This document shows, piece by piece, positions 20,639-30,448 of a stretch of DNA of 64,000 bases. The stretch is from contig NZ_AP026978.1 in NCBI RefSeq assembly GCF_027924405.1, forward strand, positions 4,898,001 through 4,962,000, given 5' to 3'. Origin of the DNA: Nocardia sputorum. Its GTDB lineage: Bacteria; Actinomycetota; Actinomycetes; Mycobacteriales; Mycobacteriaceae. Position numbers and translations under genes: made by a program. Below the pieces are notes generated by a model. It was not told the DNA's origin. It saw only the letters and a list, made by a program, of their open reading frames with translations, and did not search any database. Within the stretch, counting starts at the first letter, position 1, and every line of letters starts with the position of its first letter.

Positions 20639-21840
20639 GAACGGCGCTCCCAGTAGGCCGGGCCGAGCGGCTCGATGAAGTCGCCGTTGGCGACCAAGAA
20701 GCCCTCAGCGTTGACGGTGATCGGCAGCTGCGGCAGCGCGCGAGCGGCGGGACCGAAGATCGGCTTGCCCCACTCGGTCGCGGAGAACTGCGACTGGTGG
20801 CAGGGGCACAGGATCCGGTTGGTCTGCTGCTCGAACAGCGAGGTCGGGCAGCCGAGGTGGGTGCAGATCTTCGAGTAGGCGAAGTAGTCGCCGTAGTTGA
20901 AGCTCTCCTGGCCCTTGCGCTTGATCGCCTTCTGCGCGTCTTCGGTGCGCAGGCGGATCAGCATGACCGCGTTGCGGATGCCGCGCAGCGACTGCAGGGT
21001 CGCGTGCTCGTCACCGCGCCACTTCTCCTTCCACGGGAACACCGTCTCCATGGCGCCCGCGTCCAGGTCCTCCGGGCGCACCAGCACCACGTCCTCCGGG
21101 CGACCGGTGTCGCGGCGGATGTAGATGGTCTCGCCCGGGAAGTCCGGCGTCCAGCCGGAGACCCACAGCGGCGACTTGTCGCCCTTGGCCCACGGGTTCT
21201 TGATCAGGCCGCCGACGAACACCAGCAGCGCACCGACGCCCAGCACGCCGACGCCGGCGCCCGCGGTGCGGGTGATCATTTTGCGACGCCCCAGCGTGGA
21301 GGTATCCAGCGCGTCCTGCAGTTCGGCGACCAGGGTGCGTCGCTCGACTTCCGGCGACGGACCGTCGTGCCGCTCCTGGATGGACAGCTCGGCGGGGATG
21401 AACAGCTTGCGGATCAGCACCACCGCGACGCCGATGACCAGCACCGAGATGCCGAAGGTGAGGCCGACCAGCGGGGTGAACAGCGAGTAGAGCCCGTGCC
21501 CCTCCTCGTCCTTGCCCTTGAACTCCCACGGCCAGAACAGGAACACGCCGACCAGCGCCGCGGCCGCGATGCCGGACACGGCGAACCAGAAGGTCACCGC
21601 GCGCTCGGCGCGCTTCTCCGCCCGGGTGCCCGGGATCGGGAACCGCTCGCGGCGGTAGGCGACGTCGACGCCGTCGCGCTCGGTACCGAGTTTGACCAGC
21701 TCGTCGCGTGACATCTTGTCGAGGTCCGCCTCGGTCGGCTCGGCCGGGTTGGCGTTCACCGACTGCTCCTTCGACAGATGCGCGTCGTGGCCTTCATCCG
21801 GCCGACCCATGTCGTCTCGCTCCTTCTCGCTATTGCTCAT
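20635..21840 (-). CDS. qcrA: Cytochrome bc1 complex Rieske iron-sulfur subunit
   Basis: A 401-residue protein with three N-terminal membrane segments, a feature of actinobacterial QcrA, followed by the Rieske domain. The 2Fe-2S ligands lie in CTHLGC (about 326-331) and CPCHQSQF (about 345-352). It passes electrons from menaquinol to the dihaem QcrC. The start ATG 21840 overlaps the qcrC stop; an ATG at 21858 is possible but would lie within qcrC. The acidic first 60 residues match mycobacterial QcrA in style. Confidence 0.95.
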   Translation of the reverse strand: MSNSEKERDDMGRPDEGHDAHLSKEQSVNANPAEPTEADLDKMSRDELVKLGTERDGVDVAYRRERFPIPGTRAEKRAERAVTFWFAVSGIAAAALVGVFLFWPWEFKGKDEEGHGLYSLFTPLVGLTFGISVLVIGVAVVLIRKLFIPAELSIQERHDGPSPEVERRTLVAELQDALDTSTLGRRKMITRTAGAGVGVLGVGALLVFVGGLIKNPWAKGDKSPLWVSGWTPDFPGETIYIRRDTGRPEDVVLVRPEDLDAGAMETVFPWKEKWRGDEHATLQSLRGIRNAVMLIRLRTEDAQKAIKRKGQESFNYGDYFAYSKICTHLGCPTSLFEQQTNRILCPCHQSQFSATEWGKPIFGPAARALPQLPITVNAEGFLVANGDFIEPLGPAYWERRS

Positions 21841-22700
21841 GACCGGGATCCGATCCACATCGCCGCGCCGACCACGAGCGTGATGCCGACCACCCAGATG
21901 GCCAGGGCCTCGGTCGCGGGACCGAACCCGCCGAGATCCCAGCCGCCGGGGGCGTGCTCCTCGGTCGCGTTCTTCACGTAGGCGATGATGTCGCGCTTTT
22001 CCTCCGGGCTCAGCTGGCGGTCGGAGAACTTCGGCATGTTCTGCGGGCCGGTGAGCATCGCGGCGTAGATCTGCTGTTCGCTGGCCGGTTCCAGCGGCGG
22101 CGCGAACTTACCGGAGGACAGCGCGCCGCCACGTCCGGTGAAGTTGTGGCAGGACGCGCAGTTCATCCGGAACAGCTCCGAACCGCGGGCGATGTCGCCA
22201 CCGCGCAGCGACTCCTGGGCGATCTCGCCGTCGGCGTCGCGGATCACGGTCGGGCCGCCGCCGTTGGCCGCCACGTACGCGCTGAGCGCGTCGGTCTGAT
22301 GGGCGTCGAACTTCGGCGGCTTGCGCTCCGCCTGGGCCTCGTTGCGGGCCATCGGCATGCGGCCGGAGGAGACCTGGAAGTAGACCGCGGCCTCGCCGAC
22401 GCCGATCAGGCTGGGACCGCGGTCGGCGACACCCTGCAGGTTCGCGCCGTGGCAGGTGATGCAGGACGTGTCGTAGAGCTGCTGCCCCTCGCGGATGAGC
22501 GCGGACTGGTCCTCGTGCGCGGTGGCGCGCTGCGGGTCCGGCGTGAGGGCCGATGCCAGGAAGCCTGCTCCGACGAGGCCCACCAGCAGCGCAAGCCCGC
22601 CCGCGATGCGACGGCGAACGCGCCGCTGCCTGCGCGTCTTGCTGGCCTGGCCGTTCCCGGGGCTGGCGGGCTCTGGCGCTGACGGGGGAGATGAACTCAT
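21837..22700 (-). CDS. qcrC: Cytochrome bc1 complex dihaem cytochrome c subunit
   Basis: A 287-residue protein with two c-type haem motifs, CITCH (80-84) and CASCH (181-185), an N-terminal membrane anchor (about 33-52) and a C-terminal helix (about 266-284). It replaces a free cytochrome c by linking bc1 directly to the aa3 oxidase. ATG 22700 is preceded by an AAGGGA ribosome-binding site. An 85-base gap separates it from ctaE upstream, and its stop overlaps the qcrA start. Confidence 0.96.
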   Translation of the reverse strand: MSSSPPSAPEPASPGNGQASKTRRQRRVRRRIAGGLALLVGLVGAGFLASALTPDPQRATAHEDQSALIREGQQLYDTSCITCHGANLQGVADRGPSLIGVGEAAVYFQVSSGRMPMARNEAQAERKPPKFDAHQTDALSAYVAANGGGPTVIRDADGEIAQESLRGGDIARGSELFRMNCASCHNFTGRGGALSSGKFAPPLEPASEQQIYAAMLTGPQNMPKFSDRQLSPEEKRDIIAYVKNATEEHAPGGWDLGGFGPATEALAIWVVGITLVVGAAMWIGSRS

Positions 22701-22785
22701 CTGTGTCCCTTTGGAGTAGACGGAACCGACTTCTGCGAAAGATCCTGGGTCGCACCGCGCGCGCTGGGCAGCGCGGCGTCCACGA

Positions 22786-23397
22786 TCAGCGGACGAAGTA
22801 GATCGTGGCGAACAGCCCGATCCACACGATGTCGACGAAGTGCCAGTAGTAGGAGACGACGATCGCCGCGGTGGCCTGCGCCGGGGTGAACTTGCTGACC
22901 TTGGTGCGCACCAGCAGGAACACGAACGCGATCAGACCGCCGATGACGTGCAGACCGTGGAAACCGGTGGTGATGTAGAACACCGAACCGTAGGAGCTGC
23001 TGGCGATCGACGTGCCCTCGTGCACCAGGTTCATGTACTCGTAGCCCTGGCCGCCGACGAAGAACGCGCCCATCAGCAGCGTGACGACATACCAGCGGCG
23101 CAGGCCGAACACGTCGCCCTTCTCCGCGGCGAACACGCCCATCTGGCAGGTGAACGACGACGCGACCAGCACGGCCGTGACCGGCACGGCGAGCTTCAGG
23201 TTCAGTTCGGTCGGCTCCGGCGGCCAGTTACCGTGCGCCTGGGCGCGGGCGACGAAGTACATCGCGAACAGGCCGGCGAAGAACATCAGCTCGCTCGACA
23301 GCCAGATGATGGTACCGACGCTGACCATGTTGGGCCGGTTCAGCGAATGCACACGCTGGGTAATGGCCGATCCTGGGGTCCCTACTGCGGTCGTCAC
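22786..23397 (-). CDS. ctaE: Cytochrome c oxidase subunit III
   Basis: A 203-residue, five-helix membrane protein of the aa3 oxidase. [20 protein letters not shown] (about 21-40), the [10 protein letters not shown] motif and the [13 protein letters not shown]-terminal helix are almost identical to mycobacterial CtaE. The start GTG 23397 ([13 protein letters not shown]) matches the mycobacterial MTSAVGT start, although no good ribosome-binding site precedes it, so the mRNA may be leaderless or nearly so. Two tandem palindromes lie just upstream (23414-23444). Confidence 0.95.
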   Translation of the reverse strand: MTTAVGTPGSAITQRVHSLNRPNMVSVGTIIWLSSELMFFAGLFAMYFVARAQAHGNWPPEPTELNLKLAVPVTAVLVASSFTCQMGVFAAEKGDVFGLRRWYVVTLLMGAFFVGGQGYEYMNLVHEGTSIASSSYGSVFYITTGFHGLHVIGGLIAFVFLLVRTKVSKFTPAQATAAIVVSYYWHFVDIVWIGLFATIYFVR

Positions 23398-23413
23398 GGG
23401 GGTAAGTATGACT

Positions 23414-23444
23414 CGTCGTAGTACGACGGCCGTACCCGGGTACG
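23414..23444. promoter_or_regulatory. Two tandem palindromes upstream of ctaE
   Basis: CGTCGTAGTACGACG (23414-23428) and CGTACCCGGGTACG (23431-23444) are perfect palindromes, two bases apart, ending 17 bases upstream of the ctaE start. They look like operator sites for a dimeric regulator. The first contains CGTAGTAC, the complement of GTACTACG, which is also found in a palindrome upstream of ctaC (52379-52394). Confidence 0.5.
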
Positions 23445-23595
23445 AAACTGGTTCCTCCGTGTCGGAAAACCCAGGAAACGACAGGCTCTGGACCAGGCGG
23501 GCGGCCTCGGGCGAGTGGCGTGCGCGACGCTGGAACGGGTCGCACGCGGACGAACGCGCGCCCAGCATGACAGCCGAGGGTAAGGAGAAGCTGAG

Positions 23596-24021
23596 ATGAA
23601 GGTTCGGGTGCCACTGTGGCGGCGGCTGTGGCGGCGGGACCGGGACACCGCCCTGGACCCGGACCGAGCCGATCTGGTCGTGGTCGCGTCCGGCTTCGAC
23701 GACGCCGAGGCGTGTTCGGCCGCGCTGGCGCGCGCGACCGCACTGACACCGGACGCGCCCGCGGTGCTGCGCCACCATCTGCGCATCCCGCCCCGGCACG
23801 TGCAGACCGTCTGCGCGATCGCCGCGCAGGACGGCTATTCCCCCGCACCCCAGGTCGGCGGCGCGGGCACCGACGCGCTCGAAACGGTCATCCTTCAGCG
23901 CGTCCAGCTGCTCGACGCCCTGCACTGCTCCCAGGAGCGCTCCCGCATGGCCGGCCTGGCCCAGCGTCACGACGGCATCGCCGACGGCTGGGACGCCCTG
24001 CAACCGGGGCAGCAGCTGTAA
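23596..24021 (+). CDS. Hypothetical protein, 141 residues
   Basis: I do not recognise a family. The N-terminus is strongly basic ([17 protein letters not shown]), followed by a mixed alpha/beta stretch with [13 protein letters not shown] and a histidine-containing [14 protein letters not shown] segment; two more Cys/His residues follow in LDALHCSQE. No signal peptide or membrane helix is evident. ATG 23596 has a GGAG at about 23583. It is divergent from ctaE. The ordered composition and ribosome-binding site argue that it is a real gene. Confidence 0.6.
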   Translation: MKVRVPLWRRLWRRDRDTALDPDRADLVVVASGFDDAEACSAALARATALTPDAPAVLRHHLRIPPRHVQTVCAIAAQDGYSPAPQVGGAGTDALETVILQRVQLLDALHCSQERSRMAGLAQRHDGIADGWDALQPGQQL

Positions 24022-24070
24022 TAACGCACCGACCTGGCTTCCGCGGACGTCGCGACCCCAGCTGGCGGAT

Positions 24071-24098
24071 TCCGAGCGAAGCGAAACCGGCGCTCTTC
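24071..24098 (+). repeat. Dispersed element, short fragment (locus 2)
   Basis: TTCCGAGCGAAGCGAAACCG matches the core of the element (TTTCGAGCGAAGCGAGACCG) with two substitutions. The rest is not recognisable. It lies 55 bases before the full copy in the same orientation. Confidence 0.55.
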
Positions 24099-24152
24099 GT
24101 CCACCACGCACGAAGACGGCCGCAGCTCTCCAATGCGCGGACTCGACTGCCG

Positions 24153-24338
24153 ACGCGCTCAGCTCACCCCGGCCACGAGTTTCGAGCGAAGCGAGACCGA
24201 GCATGCGCGTTCGCGGCCCGGCTCGCGTCCGAGCGGCCGACGCGTAGGCGACGAAGGAGCAAGCGGCGGTCGCTCGGACGCGAGCCACAAGAGGGCCGCG
24301 AACACCCAGCGCCGCAGGCGCTGGAAAGACCAACACAG
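24153..24338 (+). repeat. Dispersed inverted-repeat element, full copy 2
   Basis: Same layout as copy 1. The inner arms read GGCTCGCGTCCGAGCGGCCG and GGTCGCTCGGACGCGAGCC, so bases that differ from copy 1 differ on both arms. The terminal hairpin CCAGCGCC-GCA-GGCGCTGG (24306-24324) has a different sequence from the other copies but the same 8-bp, 3-nt-loop form. The tail CCAACACAG ends 58 bases before the trpD start. Confidence 0.85.
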
Positions 24339-24395
24339 CTAGGCTGCAGGCAACCAAACCGGTGCGGGAACCGGTGTCGACGGGAGAAGTGTGGA

Positions 24396-25457
24396 ATGAG
24401 CGTGCGCAGCTGGCCCCAGGTGCTCGGAACCCTCGCCGACGGTGGCGACCTGGCCGCGGACGACACGGCGTGGGCGATGAACGAGATCATGTCCGACAAC
24501 GCCACCCCCGCCCAGATCGCCGCGTTCGGCGTCGCCATGAAGATCAAGGGCCCCACTCCCGCCGAGCTGACCGGCCTGGCCACGGGCATGCTCGAGCACG
24601 CCCGGCTGGTGCGGATCGACGGCGACGCGGTCGACATCGTCGGCACCGGCGGTGACCGCTCCGGCTCGGTGAACATCTCCACCATGTCCTCGATCGTGGT
24701 GGCCGCGGCCGGGGTTCCCGTGGTCAAGCACGGCAACCGCGCCGCGTCGTCCAAGAGCGGCGGCGCCGACGTGCTGGAAGCGCTGGGCGTCAAGCTGGCG
24801 CTCGGCCCCGAGAGTGTGGCGCGTTGCGTGCGGGAGGCCGGCATCGGTTTCTGCTTCGCCGCCGTGTTCCATCCCGCCCTGCGGTACGCGGGCGCGGCAC
24901 GCAGCCAGATCGGCATTCCGACCGTCTTCAACGTGCTGGGGCCGCTGACCAACCCCGCGCAGCCGCGCGCCGGGCTGGTCGGCTGCGCGTTCGCCGATCT
25001 GCTGCCCGTGATCGCGGGCGTGTTCGCCGAACGCGGCGCGAGCGCGCTGGTGGTGCGCGGCAACGACGGCCTCGACGAGATCACCACCTCCGACACCACC
25101 GAGGCCTGGATCGTCGCGGGTGGAAGGACCCGCCGGACCACCATCGACCCCACTCGCATCGGGATCCCCCGGGTCGAGCTGGACGCGCTGCGCGGCGGCG
25201 ACGCCGAGGTGAACGCGGGCGTGGCCCGCGACGTGTTCGCCGGTAACGGTGGCGCGGTCCGCGACGCGGTGCTGCTGAATTCGGCCGCCGCGATCGTGGC
25301 CTACGACTGGTCGCGCGGCGCGGGCGATCCGGACGCCGACCTGCACGCCGCGCTCGCCGCGGGCATCGAGCGCGCCGCCGCGGCGATCGACACGGGTGCG
25401 GCGACCGCGCTGCTGGAGCGCTGGGCGAAGCTGACGCAGACCCTCGGCGACAGCTGA
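24396..25457 (+). CDS. trpD: Anthranilate phosphoribosyltransferase
   Basis: The 353-residue enzyme transfers phosphoribose to anthranilate in tryptophan synthesis. The phosphoribosyl-pyrophosphate loop GTGGD is at 83-87, followed by SVNISTMSS and [21 protein letters not shown], then [10 protein letters not shown]; all are family signatures. ATG 24396 fits the length and homology. It stands alone, away from other trp genes, as Rv2192c does in mycobacteria. Confidence 0.95.
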   Translation: MSVRSWPQVLGTLADGGDLAADDTAWAMNEIMSDNATPAQIAAFGVAMKIKGPTPAELTGLATGMLEHARLVRIDGDAVDIVGTGGDRSGSVNISTMSSIVVAAAGVPVVKHGNRAASSKSGGADVLEALGVKLALGPESVARCVREAGIGFCFAAVFHPALRYAGAARSQIGIPTVFNVLGPLTNPAQPRAGLVGCAFADLLPVIAGVFAERGASALVVRGNDGLDEITTSDTTEAWIVAGGRTRRTTIDPTRIGIPRVELDALRGGDAEVNAGVARDVFAGNGGAVRDAVLLNSAAAIVAYDWSRGAGDPDADLHAALAAGIERAAAAIDTGAATALLERWAKLTQTLGDS

Positions 25458-25596
25458 CGCCTGCCGCCGCGGCCGACACGCTGAGCTGAACGAAGGTCCC
25501 GGCCGGGCCGGGGCGGTAACGTCGGACGGGCAATCCGGCGCATGCCGAGTTCGTCGGGCACCGCGCCGACCGGTTCGACCGACGAGGAGCACAGCC

Positions 25597-25881
25597 ATGC
25601 GACCCACTGTCCCGGCGCTACTCGCCGTCCCCGCCGCCGCGGGCATCATCGCCGCCCCGGCGGCGAATGCGGCCGACGGCGCCCTGTTCGCCGACGGCGT
25701 CGTCTACGAGAACCCGGTCGGCTGCCTCGAGGTCGGCGACGGGTCCGACGTGGAGATCCGCAACCGCACCGACGTCGTCGTCCACCTGCACGACGCGCCG
25801 GGATGCTCGGGCGACGTCGTGGCGCTGGCGCCCAACGACGCCGCCTATTTCGCGGTGCGCAGTGTCCGGGTCGGGGACTGA
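25597..25881 (+). CDS. Small secreted protein, 94 residues
   Basis: A signal peptide (about 1-25, ending PAANAADG) is followed by a 69-residue domain of beta character with two cysteines (CLEVGDG and GCSGD) that could form a disulfide. The family is not recognised. GAGGAG at 25584-25589 lies 7 bases before ATG 25597. The stop is 6 bases from the end of the convergent Lrp-type gene. Confidence 0.65.
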   Translation: MRPTVPALLAVPAAAGIIAAPAANAADGALFADGVVYENPVGCLEVGDGSDVEIRNRTDVVVHLHDAPGCSGDVVALAPNDAAYFAVRSVRVGD

Positions 25882-25887
25882 GCGGGA

Positions 25888-26163
25888 CTACTCACCCAGC
25901 GAGAACCCGGCCTCCACTTCGGCGCGCGAGTACGACTTGAACGCGATGTGCGTCGTGGTGCGCTCGACGCCCGGTGTCTTGTCGATCCGGCCGGTCACCA
26001 CCTCGGCGATCTGCTCGTGGTCGCGCACCCGCACGATCGCGATCAAATCCACGTCACCGGCGCAGGAGTAGACCTCGGCGACGCCCTCGGTGTCCGCGAC
26101 CGCCTGCGCGGTCTCGGGGATGCGGCCGTTGTCGGCGTGAATCAAGACGATCGCGGTAATCAT
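25888..26163 (-). CDS. Lrp/AsnC ligand-binding (RAM) domain protein
   Basis: A 91-residue stand-alone effector-binding domain of Lrp/AsnC regulators, without the DNA-binding helix-turn-helix. MITAIVLIHA, then VAEVYSCAGDVDLIAIVRVRD and the ERTTTHIAFKSYSR end follow the alpha/beta RAM fold. Such proteins may bind amino acids or pair with full-length Lrp proteins. ATG 26163 sits 5 bases after the stop of the exonuclease gene, so it is probably the second gene of that transcript. Confidence 0.82.
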   Translation of the reverse strand: MITAIVLIHADNGRIPETAQAVADTEGVAEVYSCAGDVDLIAIVRVRDHEQIAEVVTGRIDKTPGVERTTTHIAFKSYSRAEVEAGFSLGE

Positions 26164-26168
26164 GACGC

Positions 26169-27995
26169 TCAGCCTAAGCGGTCGAGATAGCCCTGCTCGG
26201 TCGGTTGCGCGCGGACCGCCGCGTCGGCCAGGTCCGCCCAGCCCAGCCAGCGCGCCGCGCCGAACACCGGCTCGTGATACCCGTCCGTGGTGCGCACGAT
26301 CCGCACGCCGGGCCGTGCCAGCCAGCGGGCGATCAATGCCACCTCTTCCGGTGCCGCGCCCCGCAGCGGCGGGGCGTCCTCGCCCCCGGCGTTCTCCCCG
26401 GATTCCCCGATCGACGCCTCTCGCTCTGGAAGCGGAGCCTCGGCGCGCGTGAAAGTCCCTGTCGGAACCACCGTTTCGGCGGAGGCGACGATCTGGTCGA
26501 CGATGGGCATCGGCGGCGTGCCGCGCGGTGCGGTGCCCGAACCGGCCAGGCGGCCGTACCGGATGACGGCGAACTCCCACCCGCCGTTGCCGTCCGGATG
26601 CGCGGCGATCAGTTCGGCGATGCGAGCCACGGCGGCCAGTCGTTGCGTTCGGTGCAGGGCGCGCACCACCCGCGCCGCCCGGTCGCGCAGCCGCGCGGCC
26701 GCCTCGAAATGTTCGGCCCGGCAATGCGTTTCGATGTGATCGAGCATGTACCTGATCGGCGCGTCGCTGCGCCCGGCGAACAACGCGCGCACGAGCGCGG
26801 GCGCGGGGGCGTACTCCGTCATGGTCGACGGCCTGTCACCGGCGCCCGCCGGACACCCGCCGACGAGCGCGGGCGGGCACTCGTGCGCCGCCCGCCGGGA
26901 CAATCGCGTCGCACAGGTTCGCAGGCCGGTGAATTCGGCGATGATCACACCCAGGTCGGCGGCGTCGTTGCGGGAGTGGAACGGCCCCAGCGCGTCCCTA
27001 CCGGCCTCGCGCACCACCGAGAACCGCGGGAACGGCTCGTCGGTGAGGGTGAGCCACCAGGCCCGCTTCGGGAATTTCGACCGGCGATTGTAGGGCGGCG
27101 TGTGCGCCACCAGCAGCCGCAGTTCGCGGACCCCGGCCTCGAGCGCGTGCGCGCACACCACATGGTCGACCCGCGTCGCCAGCGACACCATCTCCTTCAT
27201 CCGGCCACGGGTCTCCGAGCCGGTGAAGTAGTTGCGGACACGGCGGCGCAGGTTCACGGCCGTCCCTATATATAGGGCTTCATCGGAAGGACCGCGGAAC
27301 AGATACACCCCCGGAGCAGCGGGGAGGTCGGCCGCGAGGACACGTTTCGAGCGCTGCCGGGGCGTGACATCCGGGAGGTAGTCGAGCAGCTCGGTCAGAC
27401 TGTGGACGCCCTGGTTGCCCACTCGGCCGATCAGCGCGTGCAATACGTCGACGGTCGCGCGGGCGTCTTCCAGTGCGCGGTGCGTCGGCTGAGTGGAGGC
27501 GCCGAGCAGCCGGGCCAGCGAACTCAGCCGGACGGAGGGGGCCTCGTCGCGCCCGAGCACCCGCCGCGCCAGCTTCACGGTGCACAACACCTGCGCAGGC
27601 GGCCACGGGGTGTCGCACTGCGCGGCGGCGGCGCGCAGGAACGCCATGTCGAACCGGGCGTTGTGCGCGACCAGCACCGCGCCCGCCGCGAATTCCAGGA
27701 AGCCTGGCAGCACCGCCTCGATGCGCGGCGCGGCGTACACCATCGCGGTGGTGATGCCGGTGACGTGCACGACCGCGGGCGGGATCGTCCGTCCGGGGTT
27801 GACCAGCGTCGCGAACTCTCCGAGCACCTCCCCGCCGCGCACCTTCACCGCGCCGATCTCGGTGATGGCGTCGGCCCCGGGGCTGGTCCCGGTGGTCTCC
27901 AGGTCCACGACCACGAATGTCGTGTCGTACAAGGGGGTGTCGAGCTCGTCGAAAGCCAGCTGCTGGGCGGGCGGGCGCGGCGCGGGGTCGGGCAC
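26169..27995 (-). CDS. DEDDh exonuclease / GIY-YIG (UvrC-like) fusion, Rv2191-like
   Basis: A 608-residue protein. The N-terminal domain is a DnaQ-type 3'-5' exonuclease with VVVDLETTG at 28-36, HNARFD and [10 protein letters not shown] near 171-180. A GIY-YIG domain follows (GVYLFRG, then [17 protein letters not shown] near 240-256), as in UvrC and Cho nucleases. The C-terminal half is UvrC-like with a Cys cluster ([19 protein letters not shown]) and no helix-hairpin-helix. A role in DNA repair is likely. The start is uncertain: GTG 27995 precedes the conserved part closely; GTG 28067 adds 24 residues. Confidence 0.88.
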   Translation of the reverse strand: MPDPAPRPPAQQLAFDELDTPLYDTTFVVVDLETTGTSPGADAITEIGAVKVRGGEVLGEFATLVNPGRTIPPAVVHVTGITTAMVYAAPRIEAVLPGFLEFAAGAVLVAHNARFDMAFLRAAAAQCDTPWPPAQVLCTVKLARRVLGRDEAPSVRLSSLARLLGASTQPTHRALEDARATVDVLHALIGRVGNQGVHSLTELLDYLPDVTPRQRSKRVLAADLPAAPGVYLFRGPSDEALYIGTAVNLRRRVRNYFTGSETRGRMKEMVSLATRVDHVVCAHALEAGVRELRLLVAHTPPYNRRSKFPKRAWWLTLTDEPFPRFSVVREAGRDALGPFHSRNDAADLGVIIAEFTGLRTCATRLSRRAAHECPPALVGGCPAGAGDRPSTMTEYAPAPALVRALFAGRSDAPIRYMLDHIETHCRAEHFEAAARLRDRAARVVRALHRTQRLAAVARIAELIAAHPDGNGGWEFAVIRYGRLAGSGTAPRGTPPMPIVDQIVASAETVVPTGTFTRAEAPLPEREASIGESGENAGGEDAPPLRGAAPEEVALIARWLARPGVRIVRTTDGYHEPVFGAARWLGWADLADAAVRAQPTEQGYLDRLG

Positions 27996-28590
27996 GGCGT
28001 GCAGCGTATGGCCACGGTCCGACAGGAACCGGGCGCGCGAACACCACACGAAATGTCCGAATGACACCGTGGGGATTCCGGGGCGATACCCGGGAAATGA
28101 TCTAGAAATGCGATAAAGAGACCCAGATCACAAAAGGTCGAAAACTGTATCAAACATTGCCGCGAGTCGGACGAAATGCGCCGGCCCCGCGCCGAGCGAT
28201 TCGACAAGCCTTGACTCTACGGTGTACGAACGGGTGACCATATTGATCACTACGGCACATTTTGCAGGCCTACCTGCGAAGACAATCCCGGAGTCGGTCT
28301 CGGGCCGCCGGTCGGTACTGGCCAGTTCTCCCAGCCGCCGCAGCCTGTGCCGTCTTGGGAATACGCCGCCGTTATCTGTTCGTGATTCGATGGGACATAT
28401 CTCACACCGATTCGCCGGTGAAATTGTTGAGCGACCGCATTTCGCTTTGCCGGCGCTTTACAAATCACCGTGATGTCTTCGTAACCTTTTCGAGACCTCA
28501 CGGAGTCCGCCGCGCCGACCGGTGCGGCCCCGACGCAGTCCGCGGCACCACCGGGTGCGGCGTCGTGAGGCAGATTGGGAGTACCGCATC
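27996..28590. other. Long leader/promoter region upstream of the first NlpC/P60 gene
   Basis: About 595 bases without a convincing gene, clearly less GC-rich than its surroundings between about 28060 and 28500. It probably holds divergent promoters for the exonuclease and NlpC genes. I looked for the c-di-AMP (ydaO) riboswitch often found before actinobacterial cell-wall hydrolase genes and did not see its conserved core. A GTAAC-n6-GAGAC motif lies at 28481-28496. Confidence 0.5.
28481..28497 (+). promoter_or_regulatory. GTAAC-n6-GAGAC motif upstream of NlpC/P60 gene 1
   Basis: GTAACCTTTTCGAGACC matches the motif at 29254-29270 upstream of the second NlpC gene in 13 of 17 positions. The two 5-mers are 11 bases apart, one helical turn, like the GTnAC-n6-GaAAC boxes bound by OmpR-type regulators such as GlnR and MtrA. 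It lies 94 bases before the ATG. Confidence 0.4.
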
Positions 28591-29160
28591 ATGACGACCA
28601 ACGCCGTCAAGCGTCACGCACAGCGCGCTGTTGCCGCCGGGGCCGTCGGCGCTGCCACCATCGGCGCGTTCCTGCTGCCCGCAGCCCCCGCGTCAGCCCA
28701 GCCGGTGACCATTCCCGGCGTGGGAACCTTCGAGGTTCCGAACGAAGTCCCGGTGCCGCCGGGTCTGCCGGGCCTCGAACTGCCCGGTCCGGCTCCCCTC
28801 CCCTTCGTCGCCCCCAAGAGCTCCGGCGACATCGCCCTGGACGCCGCGCTGAGCAAGGTCGGCTCGCCGTACGTCTACGGCGCCGCGGGCCCCAACGCCT
28901 TCGACTGCTCCGGCCTCGTCCAGTGGTCCTACCGCCAGGCGGGCGTCGAGCTCCCCCGCACCAGCGGCGCGCAGCTCGCCGCGGGCAGCCCGGTGTCCCT
29001 GGACGATCTGCGGCCGGGCGACCTCGTCTCCTTCTACGGCGGCGGCCACTCCGGCCTCTACGCCGGTGACGGCAACGTCGTGCACGCGTCCACTTCCGGC
29101 CAGCCCGTGAAGGTGGCGCCCATCTCCTCGATGCCGGTCGCGGGCGCTCGCCGCTTCTGA
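28591..29160 (+). CDS. Secreted NlpC/P60 peptidoglycan endopeptidase
   Basis: A 189-residue protein with a signal peptide (1-36, ending PASAQP), a Pro-rich linker (about 40-72) and a C-terminal NlpC/P60 domain. Catalytic residues are visible: Cys106 in FDCSGLVQWS, His153 in GGHSGLYAG and His165 in VVHAS. The family cleaves D-Glu-to-diaminopimelate bonds in peptidoglycan stems. Its linker is short and lacks a coiled coil, unlike the next gene. GGGAG at 28577-28581 precedes ATG 28591. A strong terminator follows the stop. Confidence 0.92.
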   Translation: MTTNAVKRHAQRAVAAGAVGAATIGAFLLPAAPASAQPVTIPGVGTFEVPNEVPVPPGLPGLELPGPAPLPFVAPKSSGDIALDAALSKVGSPYVYGAAGPNAFDCSGLVQWSYRQAGVELPRTSGAQLAAGSPVSLDDLRPGDLVSFYGGGHSGLYAGDGNVVHASTSGQPVKVAPISSMPVAGARRF

Positions 29161-29169
29161 GAAGCAGCT

Positions 29170-29197
29170 GGTCGGGCCGCGAGGCCGCGGCCCGACC
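29170..29197 (+). terminator. Hairpin terminator after NlpC/P60 gene 1
   Basis: GGTCGGGCCGCG (29170-29181) pairs perfectly with CGCGGCCCGACC (29186-29197) around AGGC, starting 9 bases after the stop. It separates the two NlpC genes into different transcripts. Confidence 0.8.
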
Positions 29198-29253
29198 GCA
29201 GGACGGCTCCGTGATCGTTTCGTGCTCTGCTGGACATCGACCCGGGCCGTTCC

Positions 29254-29270
29254 GTAACCTAACCGAGACC
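29254..29270 (+). promoter_or_regulatory. GTAAC-n6-GAGAC motif upstream of NlpC/P60 gene 2
   Basis: GTAACCTAACCGAGACC is the counterpart of the motif at 28481, with the same 5-mers and spacing. It lies 109 bases before the GTG start, a position similar to that in the first gene. Confidence 0.4.
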
Positions 29271-29378
29271 TTCGATTGATTACCCGCGGTTCGCCCACCG
29301 CAAACCCCGGGTTCGACGAAGACCTCCGCGTCGGTTTCGCGAAAGATCGCTTCACGAGAGAACGGGGCACCGCCGGCT

Positions 29379-30443
29379 GTGGCCGAACATCACCGCAGAC
29401 AGCAGACCAAACGCCTGATGGGCGGGACGCTGGCAGCCGGAATCCTGGCCGCGGGCCTCTACAGCGGCGGTCCGGCCGGAGCGGATCCCGTAGCGCTTCC
29501 CACGAACGCCACCGAGGCCGTGCAGCGGATGATCGATCTGTCTCATCAGTCCGAGCAGCTCAACCAGCAGGCCCTGGGAGCGGAAGCCGAACTGGAGGCC
29601 AAGCTCGCCGTCCAGCGTGACGCCGACGCCCGGCTGGCCGCCAGCACCGCCATGGTCGACCGTGCCCGGGACGAGGTGCGCCGCTACCAGCCGGTCATCG
29701 ACCGCACCGCGATCGCCGCCTACCAGGGCGCCCGCACCAACCGCCTGTTCGCCGTGCTGGTCAGCGATTCGCCGCAGCAACTGCTGGACCAGATGTCCAC
29801 GCTGGACGTGGTGTCCGCGCAGACCTCCGAACAGCTCGACCACTACGACAAGGCCACCGCCGCCGCGACCGCGGCCGAGTCGGCGGCCCGCACCGCCGCC
29901 GACGCCGCACGCGCCGCGGCGCAGAAGGCCGACGCGGTGCGCATCGATCTGGAACACAAGCGCAGCGATCTCGGCGGCGCCATCGCCGAGGTGGTGCAGG
30001 CGTGGAGCGCGCTGTCGGCCAAGGACAAGTCCGCTCTCGCCGGATCACCGTTCCCGCCCGGATTCGACCGCGACACCCTCTTGCAGGGCCTCGTTCCCGG
30101 CAGCGGCACCAGCGCGCTGGCGGCCGGGCTCACGCGAGTCGGCGACCCCTACGTCTGGGGCGCCACCGGTCCCAACCAGTTCGACTGCTCCGGCCTGGTC
30201 CAGTGGGCGTTCAAACAAGTCGGCAAGAACGTGCCCCGGACAAGTTCGCAGCAGGCCACCTACGGCACCCCCGTGGCCAAGGACGATCTGCAGCCCGGCG
30301 ACGTCGTCTTCTTCTACTCCGACATCTCGCACGTCGGCATCTACGCGGGCAACGGGCTCATGCTGCACGCCTCCACCTTCGGCGTCCCCGTCGCGGTCGC
30401 CCCCATGAGCTCGACACCGTTCCATTCGGCCCGGCGATACTAG
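29379..30443 (+). CDS. Secreted RipA-like NlpC/P60 hydrolase with coiled coil
   Basis: A 354-residue protein with a signal peptide (about 1-36, ending GPAGADP), an Ala-rich coiled-coil region (about 45-205) and a C-terminal NlpC/P60 domain. The nucleophile is Cys270 in FDCSGLVQW, with His residues in SHVGIYAG and MLHAST. The coiled coil before the catalytic domain is typical of RipA/Rv2190c-type septal hydrolases, where it blocks the active site or recruits partners. The start is GTG 29379, without a strong ribosome-binding site. A chain of micro-ORFs links its stop to the next gene. Confidence 0.92.
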   Translation: MAEHHRRQQTKRLMGGTLAAGILAAGLYSGGPAGADPVALPTNATEAVQRMIDLSHQSEQLNQQALGAEAELEAKLAVQRDADARLAASTAMVDRARDEVRRYQPVIDRTAIAAYQGARTNRLFAVLVSDSPQQLLDQMSTLDVVSAQTSEQLDHYDKATAAATAAESAARTAADAARAAAQKADAVRIDLEHKRSDLGGAIAEVVQAWSALSAKDKSALAGSPFPPGFDRDTLLQGLVPGSGTSALAAGLTRVGDPYVWGATGPNQFDCSGLVQWAFKQVGKNVPRTSSQQATYGTPVAKDDLQPGDVVFFYSDISHVGIYAGNGLMLHASTFGVPVAVAPMSSTPFHSARRY

Positions 30444-30448
30444 AGGCC

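Larger units (their letters stand above)
24022..24395. other. Non-coding stretch holding repeat locus 2
   Basis: 374 bases between the hypothetical gene and trpD. Apart from a fragment and a full copy of the dispersed element, the segment 24339-24395 just before trpD is the likely place for its promoter; no clear -35/-10 pair is seen. Confidence 0.6.

Noticed and set aside
28222..28473. 83-codon frame in the NlpC leader
   Set aside because: No ribosome-binding site or family, unusual composition, and placed in a likely regulatory region.
28240..28590. c-di-AMP (ydaO) riboswitch before the NlpC gene
   Set aside because: Expected from the gene context, but the conserved core could not be found by eye.
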